DNA of 6,979 nt, from positions 1 through 6,979 of the forward strand of contig DASXTB010000352.1 in the NCBI GenBank assembly GCA_036505615.1, given 5' to 3'. Every line of letters starts with the position of its first letter. Position 1 is the first letter of the stretch. Made by a program: the position numbers and the translations under genes. Under the pieces are notes generated by a model that had not been told where the DNA came from, did not search any database, and saw nothing but the letters and a program-made list of their open reading frames with translations. This DNA is from DASXTB01 sp036505615 (GTDB taxonomy: Bacteria; Acidobacteriota; UBA6911; JACQSX01). Positions 1 to 4,538 of the stretch are shown here, in pieces.

Positions 1-104
1 CTCACCCACTCTCCCGCTCACCCACTCTCCCGCTCACCCACTCTCCCGCTCACCCACTCTCCCGCTCACCCGCTCCCCCCCCCCGCTCTCCCACTCTCCC
101 ACTC
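1..104. repeat. C-rich tandem array, 16-bp unit with 8-bp sub-period
   Basis: Four perfect 16-bp units (CTCACCCACTCTCCCG) fill positions 1-64. They are followed by a degenerate part with a run of ten C (75-84) and two more CCCACTCT-like units, ending near 104. Each unit splits into two 8-mers of the form CCC-R-CTC-W. The array continues past the left edge, so its full length is unknown. On the minus strand, which is the coding strand of the adjacent cytochrome gene, it reads as GGG tracts separated by 5 bases, a regular G-quadruplex-capable pattern. It lies 9 bases downstream of the cytochrome b stop codon. I see no reading frame or hairpin terminator in it. Confidence 0.95.
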
Positions 105-113
105 CGATTCTTG

Positions 114-1640
114 CTACCGGAAGCGCAATAAGAAATCGCTCAGGGCGGCCAAGTCCCCTTCAGGCAGATAGTCAAAGGCGGGCATCTTCGACCCGGGTAC
201 CAGCTTCTCCGGATCCTTGAAATGCTCGATCAGCCAACTCTTGTCGCGCTTGGAGCCAATGCGATTCAGATTCGGACCGGTCATCCCCCCGGACCCAGCC
301 AAAGTGTGGCAGCCGACGCATGAGTTCAAGACGAACAGGCCGGCCCCGCGCAGCTCGGTGGGATTCAGATCCAGTTGCGGACGGCTTCTAAGGAAAGCGG
401 CCAGCGAATTAGCCACGCGAGCCGTCAATTTCTGGGAAGCGGCCAGTGCCATGTGCTTCTCCCGAGCGTGCTGTTGAATCCACGTATCGTCGGGCACACT
501 TTGAATTTTTGAAAGAGCATGGCACGAGGCACACTTTTGAGAGAAGAAGAAAGCGCCCGACATCTCTGGAATTCCGCCCTGGAAGCTCTGTGTTCTTCCA
601 CTTCGCCCCCCCAGAAAGGTGAGTACTACAAGCGCCAGCACCAAAAGAGTTCCTGCATAAGCAAAAGGCTTGCGCGCGCTGATGCGCCGCTCGTCCCGCC
701 GATCTAAAAATGGAAGCGCAAGCAGCAGCAGGAAAAGCAGCGTGGGAATGACCACCGCGCCGATCACTTCCGCCGGCCCCGGAAAATATTTCAGCAGCTG
801 ATACAGAGCCAAGAAATACCAGTCCGGCTTGGGCTCGACGCCCGACGCGTTCAGGTCAGCGGGGGATTCCAGGGGCGCAGGACGAAGCGAGGCGACGACC
901 AGCAGGGCTGCCATGACTAGCGTCATCATGATCGCGTCGCGCACGGCATGCTCGGGGTAAAACTCTCTTCTCTCAGTATCTGATTCATGACCCGGCGGGG
1001 CGGTGATTCCATGTCGCCGCATGAGCGACAAGTGGACCGCGATAAACCCGATGATCAAGCCGGGAAGTAGGATCACGTGGATGGCGTAGAAACGGGACAG
1101 CGTCAAGGCTCCCACCTGGTCGCCACCGCGCAAAAGCACTTTGACGTGTTTGCCCAGCCCGGGAGCGAGCCCCGCAATATTCGTTCCTACTACCGTTCCC
1201 CAGTAGGCTTTCTGATCCCAGGGAAGCAGGTAGCCGGTAAAACCGAAAGCCAGAACCACCAGCAACAGCACTACTCCCGTCATCCATGTAACTTCGCGGG
1301 GCCGCTTGAAGGAGCCGTAGACGAATACACGCCCCATGTGGAGAAAAACAATCACCACCATGAAGCTTGCGCCCCAGTGGTGGAGGGCGCGAATCAAGCG
1401 CCCCAAGAGCACCTGGCTCTGCAGGTACTGAATGCTGGCATACGCCGCCTGGGGCGTGGGGGCGTAATAGAAGGCCAGCACGATCCCGGTGATCAACTGG
1501 ACCGCAAACAGAAAGAGCGCCAGACTCCCCAGCGTGTAAAACCAGTTCGTTCGCGCCGGTATTTTTTCCCGCATCCAGTGATTCCACAACTGGTCCACAC
1601 CGGTACGGGAAACAAACCAATCTCTGAACTGGCGGAGCAT
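114..1640 (-). CDS. qcrB: Cytochrome b fused to a C-terminal diheme cytochrome c (bc complex)
   Basis: This 508-residue protein is the quinol-oxidising membrane subunit of a bc-type complex. Residues 1-215 match cytochrome b6: four membrane helices with haem-b ligand pairs H87/H101 and H188/H203. The 14-residue gap in the second pair is the b6f-type spacing. Residues 235-345 resemble subunit IV, with three helices and the Qo motif PDWY at 272-275 in place of PEWY. Residues 360-508 add a cytochrome c region with two haem sites, CASCH (370-374) and CVGCH (441-445). M486 is a likely axial ligand for the second haem. The residue where Firmicutes and b6f proteins carry the haem-ci cysteine is threonine (T36, in NWFYT). 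ATG at 1640 is preferred: it follows the Rieske stop by one base, whereas the upstream in-frame ATG at 1697 would add 19 unlike residues inside the Rieske gene. PDWY suggests menaquinol, by inference. The fusion replaces a separate cytochrome c subunit. Confidence 0.95.
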   Translation of the reverse strand: MLRQFRDWFVSRTGVDQLWNHWMREKIPARTNWFYTLGSLALFLFAVQLITGIVLAFYYAPTPQAAYASIQYLQSQVLLGRLIRALHHWGASFMVVIVFLHMGRVFVYGSFKRPREVTWMTGVVLLLVVLAFGFTGYLLPWDQKAYWGTVVGTNIAGLAPGLGKHVKVLLRGGDQVGALTLSRFYAIHVILLPGLIIGFIAVHLSLMRRHGITAPPGHESDTERREFYPEHAVRDAIMMTLVMAALLVVASLRPAPLESPADLNASGVEPKPDWYFLALYQLLKYFPGPAEVIGAVVIPTLLFLLLLALPFLDRRDERRISARKPFAYAGTLLVLALVVLTFLGGRSGRTQSFQGGIPEMSGAFFFSQKCASCHALSKIQSVPDDTWIQQHAREKHMALAASQKLTARVANSLAAFLRSRPQLDLNPTELRGAGLFVLNSCVGCHTLAGSGGMTGPNLNRIGSKRDKSWLIEHFKDPEKLVPGSKMPAFDYLPEGDLAALSDFLLRFR

Positions 1641-1641
1641 G

Positions 1642-2124
1642 CTACACCGGACGAATGAAAAGCTTGTTGTCTCGGACCTCGGCGGGAATCTGCTCAAGCG
1701 GCCGCGGAGGCGGGCCGCCTACCACCTGGCCGGAAATGTTGTAAATACCCCCGTGGCAGGGGCAGCGGAACTTCTGATCTTTGGCATCCCACTCCACCTG
1801 GCAGCCAAGATGAGTACATACCGGTGATAGAACCACTGCGCTGGAGCCGGTCCTGACGACATAAAACCGGCTCTCCTGCCTCTGCTGGTTCCACCCGTCT
1901 TGAAGCAAGACTTCAACCTGTTTGGCAACCGGCACGTTCTCGGAATACTGCTGCATGCCGCCGAGATCCAGTTCCTGGGCCAGCGATCTCTGCTTGCGGA
2001 AGATCGGGGACAGTATTCCGCCCAGCGTCACGGTGGAAAGAAGGCCGGCGAGAAGCGCTGAAAGCATCCAAAAAATAATCTCAAGAAATCCCCGGCGGGA
2101 GTTGGCACTGTCGGGCTTATTCAT
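1642..2124 (-). CDS. qcrA: Rieske iron-sulfur protein of the bc complex
   Basis: This 160-residue protein holds the 2Fe-2S cluster that takes one electron from quinol at the Qo site and passes it to cytochrome c. The N-terminus has a twin-arginine motif (SRRGFLE, residues 9-15) and one membrane anchor (about 16-38), so it should be Tat-exported and remain anchored. Box I is CTHLGC (103-108) and box II is CPCHGG (121-126). C103, H105, C121 and H124 are the expected cluster ligands, and C108/C123 the disulfide of high-potential Rieske proteins. The Pro loop (GGPPPRPL) follows at 136-143. It starts at ATG 2124. The best Shine-Dalgarno candidate (GGAAAG) is about 12 bases upstream, inside a potential hairpin. 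It is one base from the cytochrome b gene, so the two form an operon. All key residues are present. Confidence 0.96.
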   Translation of the reverse strand: MNKPDSANSRRGFLEIIFWMLSALLAGLLSTVTLGGILSPIFRKQRSLAQELDLGGMQQYSENVPVAKQVEVLLQDGWNQQRQESRFYVVRTGSSAVVLSPVCTHLGCQVEWDAKDQKFRCPCHGGIYNISGQVVGGPPPRPLEQIPAEVRDNKLFIRPV

Positions 2125-2130
2125 AGCGTG

Positions 2131-2161
2131 TTGTCACTTTCCACAGAAAGGGTTCTGACAA
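2131..2161 (-). promoter_or_regulatory. Imperfect hairpin in the HEPN-Rieske gap
   Basis: TTGTCA (2131-2136) pairs with TGACAA (2156-2161), and CTTTC (2137-2141) pairs with GAAAG (2146-2150) around a CACA loop, leaving a 5-base bulge on one side. The 11 base pairs take up most of the 50-base gap and include the likely ribosome binding site of the Rieske gene (GGAAAG on the minus strand). No T-run follows, so it is not a standard intrinsic terminator. It may modulate Rieske translation or protect a processed mRNA end, but the function is inferred. Confidence 0.4.
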
Positions 2162-2165
2162 GCAA
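2151..2165 (+). repeat. Left inverted repeat flanking the HEPN/MNT pair
   Basis: The sequence GGTTCTGACAAGCAA lies 9 bases beyond the HEPN stop codon. On the opposite strand, 3044-3057 reads GGTTTGACAAGCAA, identical except for one missing base. The two copies therefore form an inverted pair bracketing the two-gene cassette. The left copy overlaps the hairpin at 2131-2161. Confidence 0.55.
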
Positions 2166-2174
2166 GATCCGGGC

Positions 2175-2651
2175 TCAGCGCCCATCTTGATTCCGTTTCG
2201 AGCGCCGGGCCGATTTCCCCCCGTGTCTGGAAGTCGACCACGGCGAGACTCGCAAACCGGACTTTTCAAGTATCTTCGTACATTCATTAATGAACTCTTC
2301 GGCATCACGGATTCTTCTTTCCGCTTCGACGTGGCCAAATTCTGCCTCGGCATCGTAATCGCTGAGTTCTCTAAATGTCTCCAATCGACGCAAGTGGTCA
2401 GCTATATTCTCCTGCAGCATACCGGGTCTTACGAAGTGTAGACTCAAGAGTTGGATCACCCCGTGGTGCGTTTTTGGCTCTAAGCCCTTCAAGAACAGAA
2501 GGGCTCGAGCGAAGTGGAACGCCGCGTAGTAAGCCCTGGATATTGCATCGCTGAAATATTCCCCCTGCAGAAGATGCACGGCGCTTGCCAGCGCTTCCCG
2601 GCCACGCCTCATCTCGTTTCCAGCGTTAAGCCGTGCGTTCTCTGGCGTCAC
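2175..2651 (-). CDS. HEPN domain protein, probable toxin of an MNT/HEPN pair
   Basis: This 158-residue, all-helical protein is of the HEPN family (PF05168 type), whose members are often RNases or RNA-binding partners of minimal nucleotidyltransferases. Visible family features are the helix SRAYYAAFHFARALL (38-52), which carries an R-x6-H arrangement (R39, H46) consistent with the HEPN RX4-6H motif, the THHGVIQLL segment (61-69), and the C-terminal RELSDYDAEAEF segment (94-105). The start codon is GTG at 2651, overlapping the TGA stop of the upstream MNT gene as GTGA, so translational coupling is likely. The family core ends near residue 132. A strongly basic tail follows (about 133-158, seven Arg and two Lys) with no domain I recognise. 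Toxicity and RNA target are not shown by sequence. Some HEPN proteins of this subtype are uncharacterised and may not be toxins. Confidence 0.85.
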   Translation of the reverse strand: MTPENARLNAGNEMRRGREALASAVHLLQGEYFSDAISRAYYAAFHFARALLFLKGLEPKTHHGVIQLLSLHFVRPGMLQENIADHLRRLETFRELSDYDAEAEFGHVEAERRIRDAEEFINECTKILEKSGLRVSPWSTSRHGGKSARRSKRNQDGR

Positions 2652-3004
2652 AAGTCCACCGATTCCCGTTCAATCGCCAACGCGTAGGCGCGCTCGCGTT
2701 TCAACAACCGTTCGAACTCTGCCTTTGAAAACACCATAGGCATCAGCCCTATTTCATGCTTGAGCGCGCCGATGCGGAAGGCCAAATCGGACGCGCGGTC
2801 ACGGTCTCGTGGATGGCGTCGCTTCACCAAAACCAATATGTCTACGTCTGATTCGGACGTAGCGTCTCCCCTGGCAAAGGAACCATAGAGACGAACGCTA
2901 ATGACCCGGGCGCCCCACTCACGCCGAATCCTCCTGCTGAATTCTTTAGCTGCAGTTCGCGCGGTTTCGAAACATCGCTCCAGTTCTGTCGTGTCAATAG
3001 CCAT
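2648..3004 (-). CDS. Minimal nucleotidyltransferase (MNT), probable antitoxin
   Basis: This 118-residue protein belongs to the polymerase-beta-like minimal nucleotidyltransferase family. The core motif GSFARGD (41-47) is followed by SDVDILV (52-58), giving metal-binding D53 and D55. In studied MNT/HEPN pairs the MNT neutralises its HEPN partner, in at least one system by adding AMP to it; that role is inferred here. The third acidic residue of the fold is not obvious: where a D-x-V-V type strand is expected, the protein reads GLMPMVFS (86-93). The C-terminal ending IERESVDL resembles the conserved end of this subtype. The ATG at 3004 has a Shine-Dalgarno sequence AAGGGA (3011-3016) six bases upstream and a strong promoter further upstream. 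It overlaps the HEPN gene by four bases and diverges from rlmD across a 77-base gap. Confidence 0.88.
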   Translation of the reverse strand: MAIDTTELERCFETARTAAKEFSRRIRREWGARVISVRLYGSFARGDATSESDVDILVLVKRRHPRDRDRASDLAFRIGALKHEIGLMPMVFSKAEFERLLKRERAYALAIERESVDL

Positions 3005-3025
3005 CGGAGTTCCCTTGCCGCCTCA

Positions 3026-3054
3026 ACTGTATCGGCCGTCGTTTTGCTTGTCAA
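3026..3054 (-). promoter_or_regulatory. Sigma-70-type promoter for the MNT/HEPN operon
   Basis: On the minus strand the -35 box TTGACA (3049-3054) is a perfect consensus. A 17-base spacer separates it from the -10 box TACAGT (3026-3031), which matches TATAAT at four of six positions. Transcription would start about 15 bases before the Shine-Dalgarno and MNT ATG. With no canonical terminator before the Rieske gene, this promoter could also feed the bc operon. Confidence 0.6.
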
Positions 3055-3057
3055 ACC
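3044..3057 (-). repeat. Right inverted repeat flanking the HEPN/MNT pair
   Basis: On the minus strand this reads GGTTTGACAAGCAA, matching 2151-2165 on the plus strand with a single one-base gap. It contains the -35 box of the MNT promoter and overlaps the candidate -35 of rlmD. It could be one end of a moved cassette or a shared protein-binding site. Confidence 0.55.
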
Positions 3058-3073
3058 GTCAGCCTGCTATCGT
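3044..3073 (+). promoter_or_regulatory. Weak candidate promoter for rlmD
   Basis: TTGCTT (3044-3049) and TATCGT (3068-3073) are separated by 18 bases, placing a start site near the rlmD ATG at 3082. That would give a very short or leaderless mRNA, which fits the lack of a Shine-Dalgarno before this ATG. It overlaps the divergent MNT promoter, so the two could compete. The match to consensus is modest. Confidence 0.25.
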
Positions 3074-3081
3074 TACATCAA

Positions 3082-4527
3082 ATGCCTCGTGTTCGAATAG
3101 AAAAACTGGTTTACCAGGGATACGGACTAGCCCGGAGCAATGGCAAAGCGATCTTTGTTCACCGTGCCGCTCCTGAAGACCTGGCCGACGTCAGGATAAC
3201 AGAGTCCAGAAAGAGTTTTGACCTGGCCCTGATCGAAACGTTGGTCGAGCCGTCGCCGGAGCGGATGGAGCCTCCTTGCCCTTTTTTCAAACAGGGCTGC
3301 GGAGGATGCCAATGGCAGCACATCCAATACCAGTACCAACTGGAGTGGAAAAAAAAGATCTTTTTAGAATTCTTGGAACGAAATCGTTTTAAGCAGCCCT
3401 TCCCTCCGTTGACTGTCTGCGATTCGACGCCGCTTCACTATCGGACGAGATTTCATTTCCATCTGGCCGAATCCGGAAGACCTGCTTTGTTTCGCGAGCG
3501 AACGCACCAGCTTGTGACAGTCGATCACTGCTGGTTGCTGCCGGAAAAGCTCAACGACCTGCTGAGCCAGCTTCATCAGGCTGATTGGCTGGCTGGGTGC
3601 GAATCTTTCCAGCTCTGGCTGGATGACGCGGACAATGCAGGGTTGGAAACAACACCTTCACTTGCCGCCTCGTCGCTTGCCGGGGTGCGGCAGCAGTTTC
3701 CCGGATTGAAAATCCTGCACCCCCTTTCCCCTGACCGGATGGAATACCACATCGGGGATTTCCATTTTCGCGTGGGCGAGCAGAGTTTCTTTCAAACCAA
3801 CCGGTCGTTGAACTCTAAACTCAATGAAACTATTTGCGCGCTGGCCGGCAGAGGCGCCACGTTGCTGGATCTTTATTCCGGCATCGGATTTTTTACTCTG
3901 CCGCTCTCGCGCCAGTTTACTCGCGCCGTCGGAGTCGAGGAGAACATGGCCCTGGTGCGACAGGCCGAGGCGAACGCGCGCTCAAATCGAGTCGAGAACG
4001 TGGAGTTTGTCGCCGACAGGGTGGAGCGCTACCTGGACAAAACGGGGGAGACTTTTGACTTTATTCTCGTCGATCCCCCACGCGCCGGCCTCTCCAGAAA
4101 AACCATTGGCTCTATTCTGGCCATCCGACCGGAGCGAATGGTTTACGTTTCCTGTGATCCCACGACGATGGTTCGAGACCTTCAGTGGTTAGGCGCCTCT
4201 TACCAGGTTCGGCAATTCTTCCTGTTCGATCTCTTCCCCCAGACGTTTCACTTTGAGGTAGTAGCGGAGCTGGCACTGCGGGATGAATGCGTCAAGGGTT
4301 TGGACGTTTTCAGGCGCAGAGACGGCCAGGACATTCTTGGAGTTTCAACATTTTGGGAGCGGAGAGACGGCCTGAGGGCCGTCTCAGCTTGGCAGTTTAC
4401 ATCGCGGACAGATGGCCTGAGGTCCTTCCCAGGGAATTTTGCATTTTGCGGCAGAGACGGCCCTCAGGCCGTCTCTCCGATCATCCCCTTTTTTTCGCAA
4501 GATTGCCTCCTGCCCGCGCGGAATTAA
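3082..4527 (+). CDS. rlmD: 23S rRNA uracil-C5 methyltransferase, RlmD/RumA family, with repeat-derived tail
   Basis: This SAM-dependent enzyme makes 5-methyluridine in RNA; in Escherichia coli RlmD acts on 23S rRNA U1939. The order of parts is typical: a TRAM-like N-terminal RNA-binding region (1-60); 4Fe-4S cysteines C66, C73, C76 (CPFFKQGCGGC) and C150; the QSFFQTN motif (234-240); the SAM-binding motif DLYSGIGFFTLPLS (263-276); the VDPPRAGLS motif (330-338); nucleophile C358 in YVSCDP; and the closing FPQTFHFEVVAEL segment, where E392 is the likely general base. The family normally ends near here (about residue 398). This protein continues to residue 481 through a 45-bp-period palindromic repeat array, giving a 15-residue repeat with Asp-Gly at 414, 429, 444 and 459. 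Related enzymes (RlmC, RlmCD, TrmA) cannot be fully excluded, but the iron-sulfur cysteines exclude TrmA. It converges with polX. Confidence 0.93.
   Translation: MPRVRIEKLVYQGYGLARSNGKAIFVHRAAPEDLADVRITESRKSFDLALIETLVEPSPERMEPPCPFFKQGCGGCQWQHIQYQYQLEWKKKIFLEFLERNRFKQPFPPLTVCDSTPLHYRTRFHFHLAESGRPALFRERTHQLVTVDHCWLLPEKLNDLLSQLHQADWLAGCESFQLWLDDADNAGLETTPSLAASSLAGVRQQFPGLKILHPLSPDRMEYHIGDFHFRVGEQSFFQTNRSLNSKLNETICALAGRGATLLDLYSGIGFFTLPLSRQFTRAVGVEENMALVRQAEANARSNRVENVEFVADRVERYLDKTGETFDFILVDPPRAGLSRKTIGSILAIRPERMVYVSCDPTTMVRDLQWLGASYQVRQFFLFDLFPQTFHFEVVAELALRDECVKGLDVFRRRDGQDILGVSTFWERRDGLRAVSAWQFTSRTDGLRSFPGNFAFCGRDGPQAVSPIIPFFSQDCLLPARN
4319..4476. repeat. Four-unit, 45-bp-period palindromic repeat array inside the rlmD 3' end
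   Basis: Units begin at 4319, 4364, 4409 and 4454, exactly 45 bases apart. Each starts with GAGACGGCC or a variant. Unit 2 (4364-4385) is a 9-bp perfect stem with loop TGAG. Unit 4 (4453-4476) is a 10-bp perfect stem with loop CTCA, so its 22-base core is the exact reverse complement of unit 2. Unit 3 (4409-4430) matches unit 2 at 17 of 22 positions. Unit 1 (4319-4340) keeps the left arm GAGACGGCC but not the right arm. The bases before the arm are also related (CATTTTG...GCGG before units 2 and 4). Because 45 is divisible by three, the array stays open in the rlmD frame. Confidence 0.9.
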
Positions 4528-4538
4528 AAAATTTGCCT

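Noticed and set aside
985..1620. 211-codon minus-strand frame overlapping cytochrome b
   Set aside because: It is a shifted frame of the strongly conserved cytochrome b core and has no motif of its own.
1641..1697. Upstream start adding 19 residues to cytochrome b
   Set aside because: The extension lies inside the Rieske gene, is not like cytochrome b N-termini, and the ATG at 1640 fits operon spacing.
4319..4476. CRISPR array
   Set aside because: Repeats are short, palindromic, diverged and partly reversed, the spacers share sequence with each other, and no cas genes are nearby.
4453..4495. Intrinsic terminator: hairpin at 4453-4476 followed by seven T
   Set aside because: The T-run begins 12 bases after the stem and both lie inside the open rlmD frame, so the spacing is wrong for a standard terminator; a weak role cannot be excluded.
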